A DNA stretch of 64,000 nucleotides, taken from contig JAGVXH010000003.1 in the NCBI GenBank assembly GCA_018303845.1, forward strand, positions 1 to 64,000. Reading direction: 5' to 3'. Shown here piece by piece: positions 48,179 through 57,628 of this stretch; position 1 is the first letter of the stretch; every line of letters starts with the position of its first letter. Made by a program: the position numbers and the translations under genes. Source of the DNA: Candidatus Pacearchaeota archaeon. GTDB taxonomy: Archaea; Nanobdellota; Nanobdellia; Pacearchaeales; GW2011-AR1. Under the pieces are notes generated by a model. That model searched no databases. It was given only the letters and a program-made list of their open reading frames with translations, and had not been told where the DNA came from.

Positions 48179-49190
48179 AAATTTTATTATAAAAAAAATA
48201 GAAACCCTAGGAGAAAAAGTTGTAAAGATAAATAGAATGAAAACAACAGGGAACCTAACATATAAAATACAAACAAACAAAAATGAATATATCCTAAGAT
48301 TATGCGGAGAAAAAAGACGCCACAGAAGTAAAGAAGAAATAATATCCGAAATAAATTTAATAAAATTTTTAGGTTCCAAAGGTATACCAACAATAACTCC
48401 GATAAATATTAAAAATAATTTTATAATATCATTTAACAATAAAAACGGCATTCTCTACAAACCCATAGAAGGACAAGCTACAAATAATCCAACTCTCAAA
48501 CAATGTTATGATGTAGGTAAATTATTGGGCAAAATACATAATCTCACATCGGACTACCATTTTAGTCACGAAAGAAAAAAATGGGGATTAGAAAGAACTT
48601 TAGAAAGTTTCAACGAAATAGAAATATTTTTATTAAAAGATAAATATTTGCAGAAAAAAGACTTCAATAAAAGAATAAAATTTCTTTTAAGCAAAGTGGC
48701 CTTTGATAAAGATTTGCCAAGAGGAGCAATACATGAAGATCTAGGGAAAAGACACATACTTTTCAAAAACGGCAACATAAACGGAATACTAGATTGGGAT
48801 AGAAGTTACTCAAACTTCTTTATATTAGATATGGGCCAAGCCATAAGAAGCTGGTGTTTTAATGATTGGAAAGAATTAGATGAGAACAAATTTAAAAATT
48901 TATTAACTGGATATGAAAGTCAAAGAAAACTCTCCGATAAAGAAAAAATATATTTACCAGATGCAATAATATTTGCATTTTTAGAACGTATCATTTCGTT
49001 CGTAATATTTTCATATAACACAGAGGATAATAAATACAAAAGATATGCAATAAATGACCTAACCCTTATAGAAACTTTTAGGACTGCTTTCCTCTCTTTA
49101 TCAACTGCTTCAACTTTTCCGCATCCCCACTTCCATCTCTCATCTCTCCAACGACATAAGTCATATTCTCTCCAACGTCCTTTCCTTTAA
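48168..49190 (+). CDS. APH-family phosphotransferase (kinase-like)
   Basis: 340 residues. YKIQTNKNEYILRLCGEKRR (Lys-containing ATP site, near 31-50), GAIHEDLGKRHILFKNGNIN (catalytic Asp loop, near 187) and GILDWDRSYSNFFILDMGQA (metal Asp, near 207) fit the aminoglycoside/choline/homoserine kinase fold. The final 30 residues (TFPHPHFHLSSLQRH) are read from DNA antisense to the next gene, an overlap of 113 bases, and may be a neutral extension. Substrate unknown. Confidence 0.8.
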   Translation: MEIENFIIKKIETLGEKVVKINRMKTTGNLTYKIQTNKNEYILRLCGEKRRHRSKEEIISEINLIKFLGSKGIPTITPINIKNNFIISFNNKNGILYKPIEGQATNNPTLKQCYDVGKLLGKIHNLTSDYHFSHERKKWGLERTLESFNEIEIFLLKDKYLQKKDFNKRIKFLLSKVAFDKDLPRGAIHEDLGKRHILFKNGNINGILDWDRSYSNFFILDMGQAIRSWCFNDWKELDENKFKNLLTGYESQRKLSDKEKIYLPDAIIFAFLERIISFVIFSYNTEDNKYKRYAINDLTLIETFRTAFLSLSTASTFPHPHFHLSSLQRHKSYSLQRPFL

Positions 49191-51192
49191 CAACCTTCAA
49201 ATCCCTAATCAATTTTTTACGAACAGCCTCACTGATAGTAACTTTCCCAGAATCAAGATCGCTCATCCTCTTTGCAAAAGAAATTATATTTCCCATTCCT
49301 GTATATTTTAACTTATCTCCTTCTTTGGAGGCGACTATTTCTCCAGAATGAATTCCAATTCCAAAATCAATCTTATCCTTAAATTTCTTATTATACGCAA
49401 TCAAATCTCCGCCTATCTTCATCCCACATTTAACAGCCAAAGGCTCATTCTTATAAGTTCGTGTGGCAAGCGGGTTAAATATAACAAAAATATAATCATT
49501 CCTATAATCAATCAAGCCTTTGCCTTTCGAGTTCTCAATAATATCAATCAATCCTTGTTTAGCAACAGCACTTAACCCTTCTTCATAATTTTTGACGTTA
49601 ATAGCGACAACAGTACTACCATACTTTTTGCCTTTCAAAACTAGGGCAGATTCCGCACTCACAGCAGCCTTTTTAGTAAAATCAACCATCGTCTTATCTT
49701 CATGGCTATAATTTTCACTATCAAGCCCCTGAACCGAAGGAGACTTCTTTGTAAAATTCAAGCTATCATCCATGTGCAATTTAACAACATGAGGAACCTT
49801 ATCTCCAATTTTCTTCTTAAAAGATTCACCTTTCATCGTATGTTTACCGCTCCCAAAAAGTTTTCTGAACCAACTTCCTTCCTCTCCCAAAGTTCGCGTC
49901 TTCCTATATCGCATAAACAAAACTCCACCAATTCCTCCAAATACAACAATTAGAAAAATCCAAACAATAGAGTAATTTGTAAAAATTCCAACACCTTTAA
50001 AATCACTAATCGAAACCGCATTTCCCGTTAACATAACTTGTCGAGTCACAGCATAATCCCCATCGCCAACAACAACTTCATAATTTCCAACCGGAGCCTT
50101 CAAACTAAACTTCCGAACCTCACCAACACCAACTTTTAAATCCAAAGTCATAACATTCTCTCCAATATTAACATCAATCGTCTTGTTATACAAAACATTT
50201 CCAACATTCCTAACAATCAAAACCGAATCTTCAAAATCAAATTCAACTTTCTGCAAAGGCAACACGGTAAACTCCCGTTCCATTACCAACTCATCGAAAA
50301 TAGCAACAATCTTCCAATCCCCAACACTGGAATTGCTCTTAAAATCAACAGACACAAACTCACCAGCCTGAACAACATTCTCAACTTCTTCCCCGTTAGG
50401 AGAAATAACTTTTACAAAAACATTACCAGTCATCTCAACGCCAGACTGATCGAAAACCTCAGTCCCAACACTAAATTCATTTCCAGGAACAACCTCAGTA
50501 TTAGACAAACTCAAAATCAAAGAAGTCGCAACCTGATTAACAGAATAAAGCACGCCACCCTTCCCTTCATTTAAAATACCATCACTTCCAACATCATAAA
50601 CACGAACATTCAAATTATAAGATCCAGCTTCAGCAGTTGCAGGGATATTAAAACTCGTAGTGGAAACACCTTCTTCAACGGTCCCACTAAAAAAACTTGC
50701 ATTACTTCCCTCGACAAAACCATTAACCTTTCCACCATTTATCTTAGTCGCACCAACACTAACACTCACAACTTCCCCCGGATTATAAGAAAGTTTATCC
50801 AAAGAAATAGAAACATCAATATCATCACTAACCTCAAAACTCTTACTCGAAGCAACATCCCCACCAAGCGATGCAACAATCTGGCAAGTCCCAACAATAT
50901 CATTCAAATTCAAAACCCCTAAATCCGCCCGATCCAAAATTTTATACGTAGAATACATCTGATCATTATCGGAAGCAAAATCCCGTGCCGGAATCCTTAT
51001 CATATTAATAGTCACATTCTCACAAACCAAATTAATATCCAAATTCCCATTATTAGCCCCACGAAGTCCTCCTAAATCAATATATAATCTATCCCCTAAA
51101 TTATAAACTGCCGACGGCTCACTTATAGAAATATCCGCCAAAACCCCATTCATCATCAACAAAACGCCAACTACAAAAATCCACTTCTCCAT
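49078..51192 (-). CDS. Surface receptor with degenerate class III cyclase domain
   Basis: 704 residues from ATG 51192, with ATTTATATAG at the right distance. A signal peptide (WIFVVGVLLMMNGVLA) leads into about 400 extracellular residues of Ig-like beta repeats (YNPGEVVSVSVGA, VVPGNEFSVGTEV), then a membrane helix (YSIVWIFLIVVFGGIGGVLF). The cytoplasmic end has a cyclase-like domain: STVVAINVKNYEEG, DFGIGIHSGEIVAS, YTGMGNIISFAKRM and KVTISEAVRKKL. The first metal-binding Asp (FxDI) is replaced, so catalysis is doubtful. Possibly a receptor that signals through dimerisation or nucleotide binding. Confidence 0.78.
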   Translation of the reverse strand: MEKWIFVVGVLLMMNGVLADISISEPSAVYNLGDRLYIDLGGLRGANNGNLDINLVCENVTINMIRIPARDFASDNDQMYSTYKILDRADLGVLNLNDIVGTCQIVASLGGDVASSKSFEVSDDIDVSISLDKLSYNPGEVVSVSVGATKINGGKVNGFVEGSNASFFSGTVEEGVSTTSFNIPATAEAGSYNLNVRVYDVGSDGILNEGKGGVLYSVNQVATSLILSLSNTEVVPGNEFSVGTEVFDQSGVEMTGNVFVKVISPNGEEVENVVQAGEFVSVDFKSNSSVGDWKIVAIFDELVMEREFTVLPLQKVEFDFEDSVLIVRNVGNVLYNKTIDVNIGENVMTLDLKVGVGEVRKFSLKAPVGNYEVVVGDGDYAVTRQVMLTGNAVSISDFKGVGIFTNYSIVWIFLIVVFGGIGGVLFMRYRKTRTLGEEGSWFRKLFGSGKHTMKGESFKKKIGDKVPHVVKLHMDDSLNFTKKSPSVQGLDSENYSHEDKTMVDFTKKAAVSAESALVLKGKKYGSTVVAINVKNYEEGLSAVAKQGLIDIIENSKGKGLIDYRNDYIFVIFNPLATRTYKNEPLAVKCGMKIGGDLIAYNKKFKDKIDFGIGIHSGEIVASKEGDKLKYTGMGNIISFAKRMSDLDSGKVTISEAVRKKLIRDLKVVKGKDVGENMTYVVGEMRDGSGDAEKLKQLIKRGKQS

Positions 51193-51244
51193 AAACAAAT
51201 CACGCCTCCCCACTATATAAATATTATGAAGAAATCCAGAGAAA

Positions 51245-51532
51245 TCACAAATCATACTGACTAACCATCTCAATCAATCCCCTGCACCTATCAACATTTT
51301 CCTCAAAAGCTCTTTCCTCATTAATTCTTTTCCCTACTAATTCAGTCTTATAGTTTAATCTCTTAAAACAATGTCCACAAAGATTACGTGCCTTATCAGG
51401 CTCCCGATGCCCACCTTCTTCCTTGCATTCCCTATACCTTGTATCTAAATAAATCCCAGCTAGTTTAAATCTACGCAAATCTTCTCTGGCTTCTGACTTT
51501 AACTCTTCCGTATCTATTTCTGTAAGCCCCAC
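51245..51532 (-). CDS. Small Cys-containing hypothetical protein
   Basis: 95 residues, charged and helical, with Cys at about 36, 52, 55 and 83 (LCGHCFKRL in the middle). It may bind zinc. Starts about 85 bases from divergent trpS. Its 3' end lies upstream of the receptor gene, possibly one operon. No family recognised. Confidence 0.5.
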   Translation of the reverse strand: MGLTEIDTEELKSEAREDLRRFKLAGIYLDTRYRECKEEGGHREPDKARNLCGHCFKRLNYKTELVGKRINEERAFEENVDRCRGLIEMVSQYDL

Positions 51533-51615
51533 TCAAACACCAAATATTCATTTTATTTAAACTTATCTAAACCCAAAGTCAATAAATATAAAAACAACCC
51601 GTACTAATAACAACC

Positions 51616-52761
51616 ATGCAAGAGATGAAAGTAAATCCGTATGATGTTGAAGGCGAAATAGACTACGACCGCTTAATCCAAGAGTTCGGAATAAAAAAAA
51701 TAGACAAAAAACTCCTAACCAGAATCCAAAAAATTACAGGCGAACTTCATCCTTATCTAAAACGAGAAATCTTCTTCGCCCATCGAGACCTAGAAAAACT
51801 TCTAGACGCTTACGATCAGGGAAAAAAATTCTTTTTATACACCGGTTGCGGACCATCGGGCCCAATCCACCTAGGACACTATTCAGTCTGGTCCTTCATA
51901 AAATGGCTCCAAGACAAATTTGATGTAGAATTATGGTTCCAATTCACCGATGACGAAAAATTTCTCTACAAAAATATGACTTATGAAGAAATCCAAGAAT
52001 GGACAAACCAAAATATGTTAGACGTAGCAGCAATCGGTTTCAATCCAGAAAAAACCCATTTTCTAATTGACACAAAACATGCAGGAATAATGTATCCAGA
52101 AGCAATCAAGGTCGCAAAGAAAATAACCTTCTCAACGATAAAGGCTTCATTCGGATTTACCGACTCAAATAACATCGGTTCAATCTTCTACACTGCAATG
52201 CAAACCGTCCCATGTTTCCTCCCAAATGTTCTATCAGGCAAAGATGAATACTGTCTAATTCCATTAGCCGTAGACCAAGACCCACACTTCAGAATCTCTC
52301 GAGACGTCATAGAAAAACTAGGTCACAAAAAACCCGCAGTCTTACACGCAAAATTCATGTCACCGCTAACAGGAACCGCAGGAAAATCGTCAAGCTCAAA
52401 TTCAGCCCATGCAATTTTGATGACCGATTCTCCAAAAACAGTAAAAACCAAAATCAACAAATACGCATTTTCAGGTGGTCGCGACACAATAGAAGAACAC
52501 CGTCGTTTAGGCGGAAACGTCCAAATTGATGTAGCATGCCAGTGGCTAAAATACTTCGAACATGACGACGAAAAATTAACAAAAATATACAAAAATTATT
52601 CAGAAGGGAAACTACTATCTGGAGAAGTCAAAGCAATGTTAATAGAAAAAATAAACAATATCTTAAAGGAACATCAGAAAAGAAAGGCATCAATAGACAT
52701 AAAAAAGTTTATTTACAATGACGCCCATTATTGCAACGTCCGTCATAATCAGGAAGCTTAA
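51616..52761 (+). CDS. trpS: Tryptophanyl-tRNA synthetase
   Basis: 381 residues, archaeal/eukaryotic type. An N-terminal extension (NPYDVEGEIDYDRLIQEFG), then the HIGH-type motif GCGPSGPIHLGHYSVW (near 77-92), QFTDDEKFLYKN, VDQDPHFRISRDV (near 218) and the KMSKS counterpart GTAGKSSSSN (near 255). Charges tRNA-Trp. The 3' end overlaps the convergent gene by 53 bases. Confidence 0.95.
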   Translation: MQEMKVNPYDVEGEIDYDRLIQEFGIKKIDKKLLTRIQKITGELHPYLKREIFFAHRDLEKLLDAYDQGKKFFLYTGCGPSGPIHLGHYSVWSFIKWLQDKFDVELWFQFTDDEKFLYKNMTYEEIQEWTNQNMLDVAAIGFNPEKTHFLIDTKHAGIMYPEAIKVAKKITFSTIKASFGFTDSNNIGSIFYTAMQTVPCFLPNVLSGKDEYCLIPLAVDQDPHFRISRDVIEKLGHKKPAVLHAKFMSPLTGTAGKSSSSNSAHAILMTDSPKTVKTKINKYAFSGGRDTIEEHRRLGGNVQIDVACQWLKYFEHDDEKLTKIYKNYSEGKLLSGEVKAMLIEKINNILKEHQKRKASIDIKKFIYNDAHYCNVRHNQEA

Positions 52762-53068
52762 TGTTCATAACCTTGCCGCCAAACTTCTTCGTTAAATCTC
52801 TAGCAGAATATTGAGGATTCAACTTCAAAGCATGTATAGCAACTTCTCTTCGAGTAGGGCATTCTTTTTCAGGGAGATCTAATGTAATCTTTTCATACAT
52901 AGCATTAAAAGAACTATCTAAAGCCATAATATTTTCAACAGGCAAATTAGAAAAATACGCCTGCCGTTCCATTGCTGTATTTTTAAAATACCTATATATA
53001 TGAACACTTTGAATCGCAGCCAAGGCAATTAATCCAGTTCCAATAAGACCATTTATAATTTTCCCCAT
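52709..53068 (-). CDS. Small membrane-anchored hypothetical protein
   Basis: 119 residues: one N-terminal helix (IINGLIGTGLIALAAIQSVH), then a soluble part with Cys at PEKECPTRREVAI and two more near the end (GRCNNGRHCK). A TATA-like TTTATATATG is about 25 bases upstream. Convergent with trpS, overlapping its last 53 bases. Unknown. Confidence 0.55.
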   Translation of the reverse strand: MGKIINGLIGTGLIALAAIQSVHIYRYFKNTAMERQAYFSNLPVENIMALDSSFNAMYEKITLDLPEKECPTRREVAIHALKLNPQYSARDLTKKFGGKVMNIKLPDYDGRCNNGRHCK

Positions 53069-53118
53069 AATAGCCCTAGAACTCTAACATATATAAACCT
53101 TTCGCTTTGCACCTATTC

Positions 53119-54066
53119 TTAAGTAACAACACTAGAACTAGCGTAAACCGATCTCGGCTCTTTCTCCAGACTGTTACTTCGAACTGAAACTCTTTCATCG
53201 GACGACGCTCTCACAACGGGAGCAACAACTCTCGGTTCGATAGGCGCAGCCCGCACAGGGACTATCGCAATATTTTCCTGAGCAACTGGTCTCCTAACAA
53301 CTTTGGGGATCATATCAAAATGAACATCCCGATCCCTTTCTTCTTTATTATTTACTAATTCTCCCCTCTTCCCCAAAACTTCAACACCCTTATCTGTAAT
53401 CGTCATCCCAACAGCTTCTCTCTCATGTGCCGTCCTTCTCATCTTGGCAATCCTAATAGACCTATCTCCAACTCCAGCAATAGGAGATTCATAAAAAATA
53501 GAAACTGAGTCAGATAAAAACCTCAAAATATCCGTCTTCGTCCATTCATCCCCATTGGTCCAATTCATTTCTCCTTCCAAACTTTCATCTGCAAAAACCG
53601 TAGTCACTCTCAGCCTCTTCATTAAACTTGATAAATCAAAAATCGTCTGCCTAATCTTTCCTCTATCACTTAAACTCAAAGCCAAAACTGAAACAGGATC
53701 AAAACAAATTCTTCGAATGTCATTTTTGGAAATCATTTTAGTTAATTCCGCCTTTAACTCTTCAATTGAAGTCTGTGGAGCAAATCTCATAAACTTAATC
53801 TTCCCCTCTTCACTAAGCTTCGCAAAATCCCAATCATGTGCCATAGAATCTCCAAGTGTATCCACGATATCAGGCTCAAAAGAACAATACAAACCATTTT
53901 CACCAAACATCGTAGCACCATTCCAAAGGAATTGCAACAAAAAAGTACTTTTCCCAGATCCAGGCCCACCAACAATTAAATTATCACTATTCCGAACAAA
54001 ACCCCCATCACATAATTTATCAAATCCAACAATTCCTGTCGGACACCTATCAATCACCCCATTCAT
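53119..54066 (-). CDS. KaiC-like RecA-fold ATPase
   Basis: 315 residues. TGIVGFDKLCDGGFVRNSDN, Walker A VGGPGSGKSTFLLQFLW (near 33-49), Walker B RRICFDPVSVLALS (near 138) and RIAKMRRTAHERE near 207 are the single-domain KaiC pattern. The last 90 residues are an Arg/Val/Ser-rich disordered tail. Such archaeal KaiC-like proteins act in signalling, e.g. archaellum or stress control. It follows two HD-domain genes closely (16-base gap), suggesting a joint signalling unit. Confidence 0.88.
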   Translation of the reverse strand: MNGVIDRCPTGIVGFDKLCDGGFVRNSDNLIVGGPGSGKSTFLLQFLWNGATMFGENGLYCSFEPDIVDTLGDSMAHDWDFAKLSEEGKIKFMRFAPQTSIEELKAELTKMISKNDIRRICFDPVSVLALSLSDRGKIRQTIFDLSSLMKRLRVTTVFADESLEGEMNWTNGDEWTKTDILRFLSDSVSIFYESPIAGVGDRSIRIAKMRRTAHEREAVGMTITDKGVEVLGKRGELVNNKEERDRDVHFDMIPKVVRRPVAQENIAIVPVRAAPIEPRVVAPVVRASSDERVSVRSNSLEKEPRSVYASSSVVT

Positions 54067-54082
54067 GAAATAATTAAGAGAT

Positions 54083-54748
54083 TTAATTATATAAATGTTT
54101 CATGTCATAAAAACCCGCAGCCTCAAGTTTCCCTATCTCATGATTCAAAGAAGGAAACTCTTTTTTTGCTTGAAGAATTCTACTTGCATTATTAGAATAT
54201 TTTCCACCCATAAGCGAGTCTTCCATCAAAGAACAATGTGACAAAGCTAAAATTTTTGATTCAATACTCAAGCCAGTCGAAATCTTTCTCCCCTTATGAC
54301 AACAAGAATCCCTAATTAAAGAAATAATTTCGTTATTGATTTTAAATTTCCCCAACATATCAATAGATATCGTAACGCAATCTTCAATAGACTCATGCCA
54401 CCAGATTCCCTCTTTTTTGTGTCTTTTCAATGAACCGCCTTTCGTCATCATAACACTAGCTCCAATATCCTGAGCAAATCCAGCAAAATACATTACCCCG
54501 CCATCCAAACCATAACACCTAGCAGCCTTAAGTGCATATTCAGCAGCATCTAATGAATGAAAATAGACATCTTCAGAAGCCGTTCTTTCTTTCTTGAGTA
54601 TATCAGTACTAATCTTTTTCATAAAATCACTAAACTTAAGTTCACGAAATCTCCTCTCAGCTCGCTGAAAAGAATAATCATTCATCATAGAATCACTATT
54701 AACAGCATCTGATTCATTTCCCCGCATCACAGAATTTAACATAACCAT
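54083..54748 (-). CDS. Degenerate HD-domain protein
   Basis: 221 residues. The HD-domain helices are recognisable (YFHSLDAAEYALKAARCYGL, MYFAGFAQDIGASVMM near 105), but the HD pair reads QD in FAQDIG, and the second His site (RDSCCHKGRKI) is altered. Probably non-catalytic. It begins 2 bases after the intact HD gene stops and precedes the KaiC-like gene. Confidence 0.65.
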   Translation of the reverse strand: MVMLNSVMRGNESDAVNSDSMMNDYSFQRAERRFRELKFSDFMKKISTDILKKERTASEDVYFHSLDAAEYALKAARCYGLDGGVMYFAGFAQDIGASVMMTKGGSLKRHKKEGIWWHESIEDCVTISIDMLGKFKINNEIISLIRDSCCHKGRKISTGLSIESKILALSHCSLMEDSLMGGKYSNNASRILQAKKEFPSLNHEIGKLEAAGFYDMKHLYN

Positions 54749-54750
54749 AT

Positions 54751-55353
54751 TTAATTTATCATAAAAATCCTCAATACACTAAGGTCCCCATGATATTCCT
54801 TGAGTAATTTATCTTTATCAGAAAAAGAATCAAAACGCCTATCACTAATTCTATTAATAGATGCATCATAAAAATCGCAAACTTCCAAACATTTAAGATA
54901 CGGGGCTACTTCTTTCATAATTTTTTTCCCAAGAAAAGCAGGTTTATTTTTAGGATGCGGATTATCTCGTTGAGCAAAATGATGCAAAAGCCCACAAACA
55001 GCCGCAACAGGGAGATCGTCCTTTAATCTATCATATGAATAAGAAACATGTTTCCGCATTTCCAAAACTTCATTGGAACCATACATTATTCCAGGCCAAA
55101 GAATCCTCTGGTCGACATCACACTTCCCAACATCATGCAACAATCCAGCAACATAAGCAACGTCGCCTTTCATCCCAGCATACGGAGCAATCCTCTCCAT
55201 GTATCCAGCAACATTTACAGAATGATTTAACGTCTGTCCCTCATCTTCAATCCTAGCAATATCCATAAACTGATCAAACACAAATCCAGCCTTTTCAACA
55301 CCCAACCTTTCCAAATCCGAAGAAACTCGCGCAATCAACTTTTGATCTCCCAT
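54751..55353 (-). CDS. HD-domain phosphohydrolase-like protein
   Basis: 200 residues from ATG 55353. LNHSVNVAGYMERIAPYAG gives the first His, VAGLLHDVGKCDVDQRI the HD pair, MRKHVSYSYDRLKDD and GLLHHFAQRDNPHPKNKPAF the later His residues, an HD-GYP-like set (the GYP itself is not seen). Such proteins hydrolyse cyclic dinucleotides or other phosphoesters. ATG 55374 is in frame, but TTTATATT just before it fits the later start. First gene of the HD, pseudo-HD, KaiC-like operon. Confidence 0.75.
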   Translation of the reverse strand: MGDQKLIARVSSDLERLGVEKAGFVFDQFMDIARIEDEGQTLNHSVNVAGYMERIAPYAGMKGDVAYVAGLLHDVGKCDVDQRILWPGIMYGSNEVLEMRKHVSYSYDRLKDDLPVAAVCGLLHHFAQRDNPHPKNKPAFLGKKIMKEVAPYLKCLEVCDFYDASINRISDRRFDSFSDKDKLLKEYHGDLSVLRIFMIN

Positions 55354-55429
55354 AACACCCCTTTGTAATGACATAATATAAACCTTTCTTTTGCCAAACT
55401 TTTATAAATTACCCCAATTTCTCATAGCT

Positions 55430-57130
55430 ATGAAGACACTAAACTTACATTGCGACTACATAAAATTCAAGGCCTTAAAGCCAGCAATCAAAACAATCGA
55501 AGAAATCGCGCCAAACCAAATCCTAGAAGGCGAGTCCAAAGAATGTCTTGTCGTCCTAATAGCGATAGAAAAAGGAGACGGGGTAAAACTAATTCCACAA
55601 CTTCTAGAATCAATAAAAAAAATAGCCTCCGAAGTAAAAACCTCTAACATCGTCCTCTACCCATACGCACATCTCTCTTCAAATCTCGGCTCACCATCTC
55701 TAGCAATCCAAATTCTAAACGAAACAGCCAAACAATTATTAAATTTCAAAATAACCCAGGCTCCATTCGGCTACTACAAATCCTTCGAACTAAAAGTAAA
55801 AGGACACCCTTTATCAGAACTATCTCGTGAAATAAAAGGTGAAGATAGCGAAGAAATAAAAGATATTTCCGACGAACAAAGAAAACAACTTCTAAGAACA
55901 ATCTCAAAATCAAAACTTGACACAACTAAATTAGCAGAAAACGACCACAGAATAATTGGGGGCAAAATGGACCTATGGAGTTTCAATAACGTCGCACCAG
56001 GAATGGTCTTCTGGCACGCAAAAGGTCTTCATGTAAAAAACAAACTAATAGAATTCTGGAGAGAAATTCATAGAGCTGACGGTTACGAAGAAATATCAAC
56101 CCCACAAGTCATGGACAGAAAATTATGGGAAGTCTCAGGACACTGGTCAAAATACGGAGAAAACAACTTCCTAACACAATACGAAAAAAGAGATTTCATA
56201 GTAAAACCAATGAACTGCCCAGGCGGGATGCTAGTCTATAAAACCTCACCAAAAACATACAAAGACCTACCATTAAGAGTTGGCGAAATAGGAACCGTCC
56301 ATAGAGTCGAACTTTCCGGAACACTAGGCGGCCTCTTCAGAGTAATCCAATTCACACAAGACGATGCCCACATTTTCTGCACAGAAGACCAATTAGAAAA
56401 AGAAGTCCAAAAAATCATCAACCTAATCAACAAAACATTCAATCAATTTGGACTAGAATTCGATCATGTAGAACTTTCAACCAGACCAGAAAAAAGAGTT
56501 GGAGAAGAAGCCGTTTGGGATTTAGCAGAAGCAACGTTAGAAAAAATATTAAAAAAGTCTGGAATGAAATTCACAGTCAACAAAGGCGACGGAGCATTTT
56601 ACGGGCCAAAAATCGACTTCCATCTAAAAGACTCTCTTGACAGAACATGGCAATGCTCAACAATTCAACTTGACATGGCATTACCAGAAAGATTTGAACT
56701 AGAATATACTGACGACAAAGCAAATCCAAAAAGACCAATCATGCTCCATCGAGTAATTTACGGTTCACTAGAAAGATTCATCGGAATAATAACTGAACAC
56801 TTCAACGGGAAATTCCCACTATGGCTTTCCCCAAATCAAATCAAAGTCATGACGCTAAATGATGACGCAAACGAATACGCACAAAAAATCTACCAAGACT
56901 TATTCCAAGAAGGTTTCCGAGTCGAGCTAAACGACAAATCCGAATCCATGAACAAGAAAGCTCGAGAAGCACAAATTCAAAGATTCAACTATTTAATAAC
57001 AGTCGGAGAAGAAGAAATGAAACAAAACAAAATCGCAGTAAAAAAACGAGACGCTAAAGAAATCCGAACAATGACACTCGAAGAATTCAAAGAAATTCTA
57101 AAACAAGAAATCACTTCAAAACAATTATAA
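55430..57130 (+). CDS. thrS: Threonyl-tRNA synthetase, archaeal type
   Basis: 566 residues from ATG 55430, which follows CTTTTATAAA by about 25 bases; the frame opens at 55391. Residues 1-140 are the archaeal Ser-editing domain (MKTLNLHCDYIKFKAL, ECLVVLIAIEKGD). Motif 2 GTVHRVELSGTLGGLFRVIQ, the zinc ligands MNCPGG, ... DDAHIF and motif 3 HRVIYGSLERFIGI follow. A C-terminal anticodon-binding domain closes the protein. Charges tRNA-Thr and clears mischarged Ser. Confidence 0.96.
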   Translation: MKTLNLHCDYIKFKALKPAIKTIEEIAPNQILEGESKECLVVLIAIEKGDGVKLIPQLLESIKKIASEVKTSNIVLYPYAHLSSNLGSPSLAIQILNETAKQLLNFKITQAPFGYYKSFELKVKGHPLSELSREIKGEDSEEIKDISDEQRKQLLRTISKSKLDTTKLAENDHRIIGGKMDLWSFNNVAPGMVFWHAKGLHVKNKLIEFWREIHRADGYEEISTPQVMDRKLWEVSGHWSKYGENNFLTQYEKRDFIVKPMNCPGGMLVYKTSPKTYKDLPLRVGEIGTVHRVELSGTLGGLFRVIQFTQDDAHIFCTEDQLEKEVQKIINLINKTFNQFGLEFDHVELSTRPEKRVGEEAVWDLAEATLEKILKKSGMKFTVNKGDGAFYGPKIDFHLKDSLDRTWQCSTIQLDMALPERFELEYTDDKANPKRPIMLHRVIYGSLERFIGIITEHFNGKFPLWLSPNQIKVMTLNDDANEYAQKIYQDLFQEGFRVELNDKSESMNKKAREAQIQRFNYLITVGEEEMKQNKIAVKKRDAKEIRTMTLEEFKEILKQEITSKQL

Positions 57131-57568
57131 TTATCTAGGATAAAACATTTCTTCTGCAGATTTAAGTGTCCTAAAAGAAGTTCCAAATTCCAACTTAATA
57201 TCCTCAAGTTTTACATTAGAACCCCCTAGCCTAATCAATTTTTCAAAAACAGAAGGTACATCATAATGATATGATCTACTGTTAATAAACAAACGCTTCA
57301 CTCCAGAGTAACCCTTTTCAGCCCTATGCCCTTCAGCTTCTTTTAAATTAGAAAACTTATCAGTCCAATATTTCTTTCCATTATCATGCATAAAACATTC
57401 AACGGGAATTCCTCTGGCAAAAGAATCAACTCCTCCAAACCTCAAAGAAGCAAACGGAGAATATTCAAACCCTTTCTCGTCTTTCTCCTTAACATAAAAA
57501 CAAACCCCAGAACCATTTGCAATCCCAACAACATGATCTCCTTTCTTCAACCTAAACCTTTCTCCCAT
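57131..57568 (-). CDS. Hypothetical protein
   Basis: 145 residues from ATG 57568; a TATA-like TTTATAAAA lies about 25 bases upstream, and the earlier frame start at 57613 is on the wrong side of it. KKGDHVVGIANGSGVCFYVK at the start suggests a small beta barrel; later FSNLKEAEGHRAEKGYSGVK. Its last base abuts thrS on the other strand. No family recognised. Confidence 0.55.
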   Translation of the reverse strand: MGERFRLKKGDHVVGIANGSGVCFYVKEKDEKGFEYSPFASLRFGGVDSFARGIPVECFMHDNGKKYWTDKFSNLKEAEGHRAEKGYSGVKRLFINSRSYHYDVPSVFEKLIRLGGSNVKLEDIKLEFGTSFRTLKSAEEMFYPR

Positions 57569-57628
57569 AACAAATAAATCAACAAAGCTTTTATAAAAAT
57601 TTATATAGTCCAAAAATATTAAGTTCTC

